Shown here: positions 1 to 8,154 of the stretch, piece by piece
Numbering within the stretch: the stretch's first letter is position 1
How the letters are laid out: each line of letters starts with the position of its first letter
Assembly (NCBI RefSeq): GCF_006491595.2
Contig: NZ_VEVQ02000006.1
Location: 186,001-250,000 of the forward strand
Source of the DNA: Flavobacterium jejuense
GTDB lineage: Bacteria; Bacteroidota; Bacteroidia; Flavobacteriales; Flavobacteriaceae
Direction of reading: 5' to 3'
Length of the DNA: 64,000 nt
Notes under the pieces: model-generated
Seen by the model: the letters and a program-made list of their open reading frames with translations, nothing else
What the model was told of the DNA's origin: nothing
Databases searched by the model: none
Position numbers and translations under genes: made by a program

Positions 1-414
1 TTGTAAAAACAAACAGAAACTGGTTTCCGACAGAACAGAAATCTGAAAAACATTTTACAAGAATAAGAATAGCAACTAACGGTTTAACGAAAATAATCAC
101 TATGACCGAAGAGAATACCAGCAGGTAACAGCAGTGACTGTTGCACAATCAATAAAAGAATGTAATTCATAGTTTTTAATTATTTTAAAAAACCAAAGTG
201 ATTAATATTCAGTTATTTATGTATTTATTGAAATCATAAATTGGTATTTAAATAAAACTATTAGTTATGCAACAAGCACAGCTGATTGGCAATATTGTGA
301 ATTTTGTGGTAAATTGCACGTTTACGTTTCGGAAAATTAATAAATATTTGATAATACAAACTAAAGGCAAAACGTTGACTGTAATGTGAAACTAAATTCT
401 CGAAAAGAAAGAAA
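1..414. other. Gene-free stretch at window start
   Basis: No open frame of convincing length or composition is visible on either strand. Around 125-144 there is a small stem with arms GTAACAG and CTGTTGC. At 372-388 lies a 17-base block that recurs inverted just after the next gene. It may be the 3' flank of a gene outside the window. Confidence 0.4.
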
Positions 415-904
415 ATGAACCAATCTGAACTCATAATTTTAAATTTTACAGAAATAAGGAGAAGAAGTATAAAACTTTGGAATGGACTACCTGAGAAATA
501 TTATAATTGGAAACCTGATGGAAAAGCAATGAGTGCGTCAGAAATGATAAGACACGTTTTGGAGGCTGATTATGGTTGGAATATTATTATTAATCAAGGA
601 AATATGACAAATTATAAAACACCTTGGGAAAACCGACCATTTATAAATCTAAAAGATGAACTTGAATTTGCTGAGCCTTTTAGAAAAACATTTTTAGAAA
701 GTATTCGACAATTTTCGGATAAGGAATTAAACGAAACCGAAATTGTTCACCCAGGAAATGGTGATAAGAAAATCCTTGCAAAATATTTGTTACGGATTGG
801 ATATCACGAATCTGTTCACGCAGGACAATTCCTGTCGTATTTAAGAGCCATGAATATTGATAGACCAAAAATATGGGATTGAAAAAAAACACTACAGCCA
901 ACAT
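372..904. repeat. Inverted 17-bp flanks around the DinB gene
   Basis: Positions 372-388 and the reverse complement of 888-904 agree at 13 of 17 bases, sharing the core GTTG(A/G)CTGTA. Together they bracket the DinB gene exactly. This is seen directly. Whether it is a cassette boundary or chance similarity is not known. Confidence 0.35.
415..882 (+). CDS. DinB-family protein (putative metal-dependent enzyme)
   Basis: This 155-residue cytoplasmic protein has the length and layout of the DinB/YfiT four-helix-bundle family. Three histidines lie where that family binds a divalent metal: His47 in the helix ending RHVLEADYGW, and His131 and His135 in YHESVHAGQF. The family includes damage-inducible proteins of unknown function and thiol-dependent S-transferases, so the substrate cannot be named. 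It starts at an ATG after an A-rich leader. It stands alone, with no operon partner, and is flanked by a short inverted repeat (372-388 and 888-904), which could mean it arrived as a unit. The family call is fairly safe; the function is unknown. Confidence 0.8.
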   Translation: MNQSELIILNFTEIRRRSIKLWNGLPEKYYNWKPDGKAMSASEMIRHVLEADYGWNIIINQGNMTNYKTPWENRPFINLKDELEFAEPFRKTFLESIRQFSDKELNETEIVHPGNGDKKILAKYLLRIGYHESVHAGQFLSYLRAMNIDRPKIWD

Positions 905-1094
905 TGTAGCTGTTGTACAACCTCTCTTTAAGACTAGATTTTTAAAATGATTTATAAAAATAAGATAGCTTAAAAAAAGCTATTTTTAACTCATATAATT
1001 GCGTTTTTAAAAAAACATGTAATTTTCCTTGTTGTATAGTTAAAACTTGAGCTATTACTTTTTACAATGGACTCCATGTCTCAGCCACGTATAA

Positions 1095-1112
1095 AGTCCG
1101 AAGCTTCGGACT
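1095..1112. repeat. Perfect 18-bp palindrome
   Basis: The sequence AGTCCGAAGCTTCGGACT is a perfect inverted repeat with no loop bases. It is notably GC-rich for this AT-rich interval. It lies in the 430-base gap between the DinB gene and lptB and has no run of T after it, so it does not look like a simple terminator. Confidence 0.6.
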
Positions 1113-1177
1113 CCTGACCTTGAAGATTAATTATTTTGGGACTTTGTTTAGTGTTTATAAAGATTAAAGTTCTATTT

Positions 1178-1258
1178 TAGCCCCGAGTGTAGCAAGTTAC
1201 CTTGTAACGCGGAAAGCGGGTGGAATTTTCTACTGAAAAGTTGTTGTGGTGCTCCTAA
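1178..1258 (+). repeat. Dispersed intergenic repeat, copy 1
   Basis: The element opens with TAGCCCC and closes with GTGCTCCTAA. Its last 50 bases match the last 50 bases of a second copy (18092-18198, minus strand) at 37 positions without gaps, including GGGTG and TTTTCTAC. The middle part differs between the copies but holds a small stem in each; here the arms are GTTAC and GTAAC. No reading frame is conserved, so it behaves like an RNA or DNA structural element rather than a gene. The rest of 905-1295 shows nothing coding. Confidence 0.6.
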
Positions 1259-1295
1259 TTATTTAAATACAGGCAAACTTCTTAAGTCAAAAAAA

Positions 1296-1324
1296 AAAAA
1301 GAGAACTCAACTAGTTCTCTTTTC
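1296..1324 (-). terminator. Rho-independent terminator after lptB
   Basis: An 11-base stem (arms AAAAGAGAACT at 1297-1307 and AGTTCTCTTTT at 1313-1323) with a 5-base loop is followed on the minus strand by a run of T. It sits eight bases after the lptB stop. Confidence 0.75.
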
Positions 1325-1331
1325 TTATTCC

Positions 1332-2132
1332 TTATTTTTGTTCTTCTTTTAAAAGTTCGCCTTTTCCATGGATGATAGTGGTTTTTGGAGCTTCAAAATC
1401 GATTTTTTTCTTTCTCAATTCGAAGTTTTGCCCTAGATAGACACGTCTTACCACTTCGTCTTCTGCTAATTCTTCAGGTTTTCCCGCTTTTAGAATACCT
1501 CCTTCAAACATCAAATAGGTTTTATCAGTAATCGCTAAGGTTTCTTGTACGTTGTGATCGGTAATTAAAATACCAATGTTTTTGTTTTTTAATTGGGCTA
1601 CAATTCTTTGAATGTCTTCTACTGCAACTGGGTCAACACCAGCGAAAGGTTCGTCTAATAAAATAAACTTTGGATCCGTTGCTAAAGCTCTTGCAATTTC
1701 GGTACGTCTTCTTTCTCCTCCAGAAAGTAAATCTCCTCTGTTGGTGCGAATGTGTTCCAAAGCAAATTCGGCAATTAGTTCCTCCATTTTAGCTTCTTGT
1801 TCGGCTTTAGTAAGAGAGGTTAGTTGCAATACACTTAAAATATTATCTTCAATACTTAGTTTTCTAAAAACAGAAGCTTCTTGAGCTAGGTAGCCAATTC
1901 CGTTTTGTGCTCGTTTGTACATTGGAAAATTAGTAATATCCATATCGTCTAGATAAATATTACCACTATTGGGTTTTACCAATCCTACAATCATGTAAAA
2001 AGAAGTTGTTTTTCCAGCACCATTTGGACCTAGTAAACCCACAATTTCTCCTTGGTTCACTTCAACAGAAATGCCTTTTACAACACTTCTTTTTTTATAG
2101 GTCTTTACTAAATTTTCTGCTCTTAATTTCAT
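1332..2132 (-). CDS. lptB: LPS export ABC transporter ATPase LptB
   Basis: LptB is the cytoplasmic ATPase that drives the LptBFGC complex, which pulls lipopolysaccharide out of the inner membrane towards the outer membrane. The 266-residue protein has Walker A GPNGAGKT at residues 35-42, the Q-loop in [14 protein letters not shown] (the AQEASVF signature is typical of LptB), the ABC signature LSGGERRR, Walker [13 protein letters not shown] and the switch histidine in ITDHNV. It is about 25 residues longer than E. coli LptB, with the extra residues at the C-terminus. It follows the AhpD-like gene and tatC on the same strand after a 221-base gap. No permease gene (lptF, lptG) is nearby, as is common in this phylum. 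Assignment is firm. Confidence 0.95.
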   Translation of the reverse strand: MKLRAENLVKTYKKRSVVKGISVEVNQGEIVGLLGPNGAGKTTSFYMIVGLVKPNSGNIYLDDMDITNFPMYKRAQNGIGYLAQEASVFRKLSIEDNILSVLQLTSLTKAEQEAKMEELIAEFALEHIRTNRGDLLSGGERRRTEIARALATDPKFILLDEPFAGVDPVAVEDIQRIVAQLKNKNIGILITDHNVQETLAITDKTYLMFEGGILKAGKPEELAEDEVVRRVYLGQNFELRKKKIDFEAPKTTIIHGKGELLKEEQK

Positions 2133-2147
2133 TTTGATAATGTGTCA

Positions 2148-2356
2148 ATTAGACAATTAGCCAATTTGTCGATTAGTGAATTTGTTAATTATACAAAACT
2201 TTAAATTCACCAATAGGTTTGTAAAAATATAAAATTTAAATGGAGTTCAAATTTTATTGTTATTTGATTAACAGTTTTTGTAATGTATAAATGTAATAAT
2301 TGTCAATTTTTAATCGGTATATTACCACATTGTCACATTGGTACATTGCTATATTA
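2148..2356. repeat. Degenerate short tandem repeats between lptB and the AhpD-like gene
   Basis: Two runs are visible. Around 2148-2196 units resembling CAATTAG(N)C follow one another. Around 2320-2350 the units CACATTG, TCACATTG and GTACATTG follow one another at roughly eight-base steps. The pattern resembles that upstream of argS (60416-60458). No coding meaning is apparent. Confidence 0.5.
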
Positions 2357-2698
2357 ATTGTTTTCTAAAGCCTCCCAAAACTCATAAGCTCTTCTTAAAT
2401 GAGGAATTACTATAGTTCCACCAACTAAAGTGGCAATTCCCATGGCTTCCATCATTTCTTCTTTGGTGATGCCTTCTTTGTGAGAAGTTTCTAAATGGTA
2501 TTTGATGCAATCGTCACAACGTAAAACCGCTGAGGCTACTAAGCCTAAAAGTTCCTTGGTTTTAACATCTAAAGCACCTGGCATATAAGCATTGGTGTCA
2601 ACATTGAAAATTCTTTTGATTACTTTGTTGTTATCAGCCAATAATTTCTCATTCATTTTGGCACGATATGCGTTGAATTCTTCTACTAAATTAGACAT
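2354..2698 (-). CDS. Carboxymuconolactone decarboxylase / AhpD-like protein
   Basis: This 114-residue protein has the CxxC-containing helix RCDDCIKYH followed by a downstream His in THKEGI-like context (SHKEGITKEEM), the redox and proton-relay pattern of the CMD/AhpD fold. Members work as peroxidase-linked thiol proteins or as decarboxylases. The CxxC favours a thiol-redox role, but the substrate is not known. It begins five bases after the tatC stop, so the two are probably co-transcribed. It is cytoplasmic, with no signal peptide. Family call good; role inferred. Confidence 0.85.
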   Translation of the reverse strand: MSNLVEEFNAYRAKMNEKLLADNNKVIKRIFNVDTNAYMPGALDVKTKELLGLVASAVLRCDDCIKYHLETSHKEGITKEEMMEAMGIATLVGGTIVIPHLRRAYEFWEALENN

Positions 2699-2703
2699 AA
2701 ATA

Positions 2704-3528
2704 TTATTTTGTTAAATCGGTTGTGGTAATTTGTTTTTTCATAACAGCAGCACTTATAAAAATACTAATTTCATATAACAACATAATTGGAATAGTAACA
2801 ATAACCTGACTCAATACATCTGGAGGTGTTATAATTGCTGATAAAATTAAGATGATTACTAAGGTGTATTTTCTATATTTTCTCAAAAATTCTGGGGTTA
2901 CCAATCCTATTTTGGTTAGAAAATAAATAATAATTGGTAGTTCAAATAATAAGCCACTTGCTATAGTTGAAGTTTTTATTAAACTAATATAAGAGGAAAT
3001 ATCTATTGAATTATTAATTTCTGAACTTACAATATAACTAGCAAAAAATTGAACAGATAAAGGAGCTATTAGGTAATAGCCAAATAAGACACCTGTAAAA
3101 AATAAAAGCGATGAAATGATGATAAAAGCAGAAGCATATTTCTTTTCATTATCATACAAAGCTGGACTAATGAATTTCCAAATTTCCCATAATAGAAAAG
3201 GAAATGATACTATAAAACCAACAGTAATAGAAGTCCACATATGAATAGAAAACTGTCCGCCCATTTCTCTGTTTTGAATGGGTAAATTAATTTCTGATAC
3301 ACATAGACTTTTGTCTAAACCAAATTGTTGTGAAAGTTCACAAAAAAAGTGATAGGTAACAAAATTTGGATTTTTAGGTCCAAAAAGAATTTGGTCAAAA
3401 ATAAAGTCACTAAAGAAAAAAGCAATTGCAGAACAAGCTAATATAGCAATTGTACCTCTTATTAACAACCATCTTAACTCTTCAAGATGATCTAAAAACG
3501 ACATTTCTCCTAAATTTTTCTTAGCCAT
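2704..3528 (-). CDS. tatC: Twin-arginine translocase subunit TatC
   Basis: TatC is the inner-membrane receptor that binds the twin-arginine signal of folded export substrates. The 274-residue protein opens with MSFLDHLEELRWLLIRG, matching the conserved cytosolic HLxELRxR segment, and has six predicted membrane helices. A periplasmic insert between helices 1 and 2 (about residues 50-95, with two Cys) is longer than in E. coli. Its ATG shares one base with the stop of the upstream KdsD-type gene (TAATG), showing translational coupling. TatA is not in the window. A likely substrate, the DUF1501 protein at 35770-36936, is. Assignment is firm. Confidence 0.95.
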   Translation of the reverse strand: MAKKNLGEMSFLDHLEELRWLLIRGTIAILACSAIAFFFSDFIFDQILFGPKNPNFVTYHFFCELSQQFGLDKSLCVSEINLPIQNREMGGQFSIHMWTSITVGFIVSFPFLLWEIWKFISPALYDNEKKYASAFIIISSLLFFTGVLFGYYLIAPLSVQFFASYIVSSEINNSIDISSYISLIKTSTIASGLLFELPIIIYFLTKIGLVTPEFLRKYRKYTLVIILILSAIITPPDVLSQVIVTIPIMLLYEISIFISAAVMKKQITTTDLTK

Positions 3529-4493
3529 TATACAATTCCTTCTTTTAAAATATCATGTAAATGTAATATTCCTTTGTATGTTCCTTCATCTGAAACTACT
3601 AATTGTGTAATAGCATTGTTTTCTAAAATGCTCAGTGCATCTGAAACCAAGATGGAAGAATTGATGTTTTTTGGGTTTTTAGTCATAATATCTTTTGCTT
3701 GTAAATGTGTAAAAGTATCATTTGTATTTAACATTCTTCTAATATCGCCATCAGTAATTATTCCTATGATGCTTTCATTATCGATAACAGCTGTTACACC
3801 TAATCTTTTTTCAGATATTTCCATGATAACTTTTTTAATGCTAGCATCTGGAGCTACTTGTGGTGTGTGTGTGGTGTCTAACATGTCTTTTACACGAAGT
3901 AATAATTTTTTGCCTAAAGCACCACCTGGATGGTAAAGGGCGAAATCTTCACTTTTAAAATTGCGTAATTCCATTAGAGCTACAGCTAATGCATCTCCTA
4001 ATACTAATTGAGCTGTTGTACTATTTGTTGGCGCTAAATTATTTGGACAAGCTTCGCTTTCTACATAAGCATGTAAAATATAATGTGATTCTTTTCCTAA
4101 AAACGAATTTATATCTGCTGTCATTCCAATTAAAGTATTTCCAAAACGCTTTAATAAAGGGACTAAAACTTTTATTTCAGGACTATTACCACTTTTAGAA
4201 ATGCAAATAATAACATCTTCAGGTAAAACCATACCTAAATCTCCATGAACTGCTTCAGCTGCATGAAGAAAAACAGAAGGTGTTCCTGTTGAATTTAAAG
4301 TAGCTACAATTTTTTGAGCAATAATAGCGCTTTTTCCTATACCTGTAATAACTAATCTTCCTTTAGAATTTAAAATTGCTTCTGTCGCTTTTGCAAAGTC
4401 TTCAGTAATATGTTCAATTAAATTAGCAATGCTCTTACTTTCAGTTAAAATAGTGTTTTTTACTGAATTTAAAATGGTTGTTGTTGTGTCCAA
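3528..4493 (-). CDS. kdsD: KpsF/GutQ-type sugar-phosphate isomerase (arabinose-5-phosphate isomerase, Kdo pathway)
   Basis: Members convert ribulose-5-phosphate to arabinose-5-phosphate, the first step to Kdo for lipopolysaccharide. The protein has an N-terminal SIS domain (ITGIGKSAIIAQK; HAAEAVHGDLG; SKSGNSPE) and a C-terminal CBS pair (GVTAVIDNESIIGIITDGDIRR and TQLVVSDEGTYKGILHLHDIL). I chose the TTG at 4493, giving 321 residues and the usual family start near ILNSVKNTILTESKSIANL. The in-frame ATG at 4568 lies upstream of the likely -7 box (4550-4557) and would add 25 residues unlike the family. It is coupled to tatC and sits near lptB, fitting an envelope role. The start is inference; the family is firm. 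Confidence 0.88.
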   Translation of the reverse strand: MDTTTTILNSVKNTILTESKSIANLIEHITEDFAKATEAILNSKGRLVITGIGKSAIIAQKIVATLNSTGTPSVFLHAAEAVHGDLGMVLPEDVIICISKSGNSPEIKVLVPLLKRFGNTLIGMTADINSFLGKESHYILHAYVESEACPNNLAPTNSTTAQLVLGDALAVALMELRNFKSEDFALYHPGGALGKKLLLRVKDMLDTTHTPQVAPDASIKKVIMEISEKRLGVTAVIDNESIIGIITDGDIRRMLNTNDTFTHLQAKDIMTKNPKNINSSILVSDALSILENNAITQLVVSDEGTYKGILHLHDILKEGIV

Positions 4494-4541
4494 AGTATTA
4501 AATAGATTAATGTTTTGTTTTTTTAAAGAAAATTGTATCTT

Positions 4542-4557
4542 TATGTTTGCAAATTTA
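4542..4557. promoter_or_regulatory. Overlapping divergent promoter boxes for recQ and the KdsD-type gene
   Basis: On the plus strand TATGTTTG (4542-4549) matches the Bacteroidota -7 consensus TAnnTTTG, with TTG at 4515-4517 a slightly long 24 bases upstream; it would serve recQ. Immediately next to it the minus strand reads TAAATTTG (4557-4550), also an exact -7 match, which would serve the KdsD-type gene and forces its start to lie below about 4543. Confidence 0.5.
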
Positions 4558-4579
4558 GGTAAAATCATATTAATAGAGA

Positions 4580-6775
4580 ATGAAACCAAACGAAATTGAT
4601 TTACACAAAGAATTAAAAAAATATTTCGGGTTTAACCAATTCAAAGGACTTCAAGAACAAGTTGTTAATAGTATTATTTACGGAAATAATACTTTTGTAA
4701 TTATGCCTACGGGTGGAGGAAAATCACTATGCTATCAACTTCCTGCGCTAGTTTTAGAGGGTACAGCTATTGTTGTATCTCCACTTATAGCCTTAATGAA
4801 GAATCAAGTTGATGCCATTCGTGGTATAAGTTCAGAATCGGGAATTGCCCATGTATTAAACTCTTCATTAACAAAAACGGAAATAAATACTGTAAAAAGT
4901 GATATTACTTCTGGTTTGACAAAATTGTTATATGTAGCTCCAGAATCATTAACCAAAGATGAATACATTCAATTTTTAAAGGGCGTTAAGTTGTCCTTTG
5001 TAGCCATAGATGAGGCGCATTGTATTTCAGAATGGGGTCATGACTTTAGGCCTGAATATAGAAATTTAAGATCAATTATAAAGCAATTAGGTGATATTCC
5101 TATTATTGGTTTAACCGCTACAGCAACTCCAAAAGTACAAGAGGATATTCTGAAAAATTTAGATATGCCTAAAGCTAATGCTTTTAAAGCTTCTTTTAAT
5201 AGACCCAATCTATATTATGAAGTGCGTCCAAAAACGAAAAACATTGAAGGTGATATTATTCGATTTATAAAACAGAATAAAGGGAAATCGGGTGTTATTT
5301 ATTGTTTGAGCAGAAAAAAAGTAGAAGAAATTGCACAATTACTACAAGTTAATGGAGTTAGTGCAGTTCCTTATCATGCTGGTTTAGATGCTAAAACAAG
5401 AGCCAAACATCAAGACATGTTTTTAATGGAAGATGTAGATGTTGTGGTGGCAACTATTGCATTTGGTATGGGAATTGACAAACCTGATGTTCGATTTGTT
5501 ATTCATCATGATATTCCAAAATCATTGGAGAGTTATTATCAAGAAACAGGTAGGGCAGGTAGAGATGGAGGAGAAGGTCATTGTTTGGCTTACTATTCTT
5601 ATAAAGATATTGAGAAACTTGAAAAATTTATGGCAGGAAAGCCATTGGCTGAACAAGAAATTGGTTATGCTTTATTACAAGAAGTAGTTGCTTATGCTGA
5701 AACTTCTATGTCTAGAAGAAAATATTTGTTGCATTATTTTGGAGAAGAATTTGATTCTGAAATAGGTGAAGGAGCCGATATGGATGATAATGTAAGAAAT
5801 CCAAAGAATAAAGTAGAAGCCCAAGAACAAGTTGAATTACTTTTAAAGGTTATAAAAGATACTAAAGAACAATTCAAATCTAAGGAAATAATTTTTGCCT
5901 TAACAGGTAAACTTAATGCGGTGATTAAAGCACATAAAATTGATGTTCAACCTCTGTTTGGAAAAGGAAATCAGTTTGATGATAGATATTGGATGGCTTT
6001 AATAAGACAAGTTCTAGTAGCAGGAATGATTCAAAAAGATATTGAAACCTATGGTGTTGTAAAATTAACCCAAAAAGGAGAAGATTTTATTAGAAAACCA
6101 CATAGTTTTATGATGTCTGAAGATCATGAATATAGTGAAGCAGAAGATGAAAATATTGTTGCAGCTGCAAAATCATCTGGAACAGCAGATGAAGCATTAA
6201 TGAGTATGCTTAAAGATTTACGTAAGAAAGTAGCTAAAAAATTAAGTGTTCCTCCTTTCGTCGTTTTTCAAGATCCTTCCCTAGAAGATATGGCTTTAAA
6301 ATATCCTATTTCAGTTGAAGAATTAGGTAATATTCATGGAGTTGGTGAAGGTAAGGCTAAAAAATATGGTAAAGATTTTGTTGATTTAATCGCAAGATAT
6401 GTTGATGATAATGATATTATTCGTCCAGATGATTTGGTAGTAAAGTCTACAGGAGCAAATTCTGGATTAAAATTGTATATTATTCAAAATGTGGATAGAA
6501 AGTTAGCATTAGATGATATTGCAAAAGCTAAAGGTCTAGATATGGATGGTTTGTTAAAGGAAATGGAACAAATTGTTTACTCTGGGACAAAATTAAATAT
6601 AAAGTACTGGGTAGATGATATTCTTGATGAAGACCAGCAAGAAGAAATTCATGATTATTTTATGGAATCTGAATCGGATAATATAAAAGATGCTTTAAAG
6701 GAATTTGATGGAGATTATGATACAGAAGAATTAAGATTAATGCGTATTAAATTTATAAGTGAAGTAGCAAATTAA
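4580..6775 (+). CDS. recQ: ATP-dependent DNA helicase RecQ
   Basis: RecQ unwinds DNA 3' to 5' in recombination and fork repair. Visible parts are Walker A PTGGGKS (43-49), the DEAH box within AIDEAHCISEWGHDFRPEY (about 143-146), motif VI ETGRAGRDG, an RQC region, an HRDC domain (about 541-604) and a further helix-turn-helix region to residue 731. The protein is about 120 residues longer than E. coli RecQ. In the zinc-binding subdomain the segment RRKYLLHYFGE is present, but the cysteines that bind zinc in E. coli are absent: serine precedes RRK, and an acidic stretch with DMDDNVRNP replaces the CxxC part. Helicase identity is firm; loss of zinc binding is inferred. Confidence 0.95.
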   Translation: MKPNEIDLHKELKKYFGFNQFKGLQEQVVNSIIYGNNTFVIMPTGGGKSLCYQLPALVLEGTAIVVSPLIALMKNQVDAIRGISSESGIAHVLNSSLTKTEINTVKSDITSGLTKLLYVAPESLTKDEYIQFLKGVKLSFVAIDEAHCISEWGHDFRPEYRNLRSIIKQLGDIPIIGLTATATPKVQEDILKNLDMPKANAFKASFNRPNLYYEVRPKTKNIEGDIIRFIKQNKGKSGVIYCLSRKKVEEIAQLLQVNGVSAVPYHAGLDAKTRAKHQDMFLMEDVDVVVATIAFGMGIDKPDVRFVIHHDIPKSLESYYQETGRAGRDGGEGHCLAYYSYKDIEKLEKFMAGKPLAEQEIGYALLQEVVAYAETSMSRRKYLLHYFGEEFDSEIGEGADMDDNVRNPKNKVEAQEQVELLLKVIKDTKEQFKSKEIIFALTGKLNAVIKAHKIDVQPLFGKGNQFDDRYWMALIRQVLVAGMIQKDIETYGVVKLTQKGEDFIRKPHSFMMSEDHEYSEAEDENIVAAAKSSGTADEALMSMLKDLRKKVAKKLSVPPFVVFQDPSLEDMALKYPISVEELGNIHGVGEGKAKKYGKDFVDLIARYVDDNDIIRPDDLVVKSTGANSGLKLYIIQNVDRKLALDDIAKAKGLDMDGLLKEMEQIVYSGTKLNIKYWVDDILDEDQQEEIHDYFMESESDNIKDALKEFDGDYDTEELRLMRIKFISEVAN

Positions 6776-6794
6776 AAGAAATTAATAAAATATT

Positions 6795-6828
6795 AAAGCC
6801 TCAATATTACAATATTGAGGCTTTTTTT
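6795..6828. terminator. Shared terminator between recQ and the DUF983 gene
   Basis: A 14-base perfect stem (arms AAAGCCTCAATATT and its complement, 6795-6808 and 6811-6824) is followed by T residues on the plus strand. It lies 19 bases after the recQ stop and just before the convergent DUF983 stop. The minus-strand side is weaker. Confidence 0.75.
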
Positions 6829-7189
6829 ACTTTGAATAATTTTTAAAGATATAAATCCAAATCAATCGTGATAATTTGATATTAAATATAGAAAGAACTA
6901 AAATTGTAGCTCCTATAATAGGAAACATTCTTAAGTCAAAACTTTTATCAAAAAAAGGAGCTGCAATAAAATAAGTGATTAGAGCTTCCGCACAACCTAC
7001 AGCATAATTCACAAACATGGCTCCAAAAAAGAAACCTGGTTCTTTTTCAAATTTGAAATTGCAATTAGGACACTTTTCATTCATTTTAGGAAAACCAAAT
7101 CCGAAATTAAGTAATCCATTTTTAAAGACTTTTCCTTTTGAACAGTTAGGACATTTGTTACTAAAAAGATTAAGGATGGTGTTTTTCAT
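6827..7189 (-). CDS. DUF983 membrane protein with zinc-ribbon-like cysteines
   Basis: A 120-residue protein of the DUF983 family, whose function is unknown. Near the N-terminus are two CPNC motifs (NKCPNCSKGKVF and EKCPNCNFKF) that could bind a metal, followed by EPGFFFGAMFVNYAVG, the hallmark of the family, and two membrane helices. The ATG at 7189 is chosen because a longer in-frame extension lacks family similarity and because an exact -7 box, TAATTTTG on the minus strand (7212-7205), lies just upstream. It is transcribed alone, divergent from the AraC-type gene. The family call is good; no function can be given. Confidence 0.82.
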   Translation of the reverse strand: MKNTILNLFSNKCPNCSKGKVFKNGLLNFGFGFPKMNEKCPNCNFKFEKEPGFFFGAMFVNYAVGCAEALITYFIAAPFFDKSFDLRMFPIIGATILVLSIFNIKLSRLIWIYIFKNYSK

Positions 7190-7204
7190 TCTATTAAATT
7201 TCAG

Positions 7205-7212
7205 CAAAATTA
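7205..7212 (-). promoter_or_regulatory. -7 promoter box of the DUF983 gene
   Basis: TAATTTTG on the minus strand is an exact TAnnTTTG match 16 bases before the chosen ATG. No clear upstream TTG at the usual distance was found. Confidence 0.4.
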
Positions 7213-7278
7213 AACTATTATTCATTTTGGAAAGTTTTGTATATTCGCTAATGAGTGCACAAAAAAGACATTTTGTAT

Positions 7279-8154
7279 ATGAAGCCATATCCTGTTTATG
7301 AAATAGAGAATTTTGAAGAGAATATATTTTATAATAATTTGTATGTCAATTCTTTCAAAGAGCATTTAAAAAAGCATCATTTTATTGAAAAGTTACACCG
7401 ACATAACTTTTATCTTTTGGTACTTTTTACAAATGGTACAGGGATGCATACAATAGATTTTGATACTTTTGAAATTACTAAAGGAAGTATGTTTTTAATG
7501 CAACCAGGACAAATTCATTCTTGGCAACTTTCTTCCGATATTGAAGGTTTTATAGTATTTTGCTCAAAAGAGATTTTTAACCTTCATTTTGAAAGTAAAA
7601 AAATAGAACAATATCCTTTTTTCCAATCCTTTGAAAATAATCCTGAAATTTTTTTATCTGAAAAAGATATGGAAATGGTAACTCCTTATTTTATGATGAT
7701 GATAGAAGAGAGTAGTGCTAAAAGAAACTATAAAAAAGATAAATTATTGAGTCTTTTAGATATTATTTTGATTGATATTTCAAGGATTTATTCTTCTGAA
7801 AAAAATCAAGAAAAACCTGTTTATAATTATAAATTAAAGCAATTTGATTTACTTCTAGAAAACTATTATAAAATAGAGAAAGCACCTTCTTTTTATGCAG
7901 ATAAAATGGCTATTACGTTGAAGCATTTAAACAGAATAACTAAAACTATTTTGAATAAAACGGTTACCGAGTTAATTACGCAAAGGGTAATTCTTGAAAG
8001 TAAGCGTTTGTTAGTAGAACGTAATTTGAGTTTGACTGAAATAGCAGATGAATTGGGTTTCTCTAGTGCTAATTATTTTGTGAAATTATTTAAAAAACAA
8101 GAAGGAATAACTTCAAAAGAATTTCTAAAACAAATTTTTTCTCAAGAAACATAA
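7279..8154 (+). CDS. AraC-family transcriptional regulator
   Basis: This 291-residue protein has an N-terminal cupin-like ligand-sensing domain (HRHNFYLLVLF, MQPGQIHSW) and a C-terminal AraC double helix-turn-helix (about residues 190-288) with MAITLKHLNRITK and the second-helix signature LTEIADELGFSSANYFVKLFKKQEG. Such proteins activate genes in response to a small molecule, which cannot be identified here. The start is the ATG at 7279; a GTG eight codons earlier is possible but would be almost leaderless. Its 3' end overlaps the convergent 78-residue gene by 13 bases. No metabolic gene sits beside it to suggest a target. Confidence 0.85.
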   Translation: MKPYPVYEIENFEENIFYNNLYVNSFKEHLKKHHFIEKLHRHNFYLLVLFTNGTGMHTIDFDTFEITKGSMFLMQPGQIHSWQLSSDIEGFIVFCSKEIFNLHFESKKIEQYPFFQSFENNPEIFLSEKDMEMVTPYFMMMIEESSAKRNYKKDKLLSLLDIILIDISRIYSSEKNQEKPVYNYKLKQFDLLLENYYKIEKAPSFYADKMAITLKHLNRITKTILNKTVTELITQRVILESKRLLVERNLSLTEIADELGFSSANYFVKLFKKQEGITSKEFLKQIFSQET

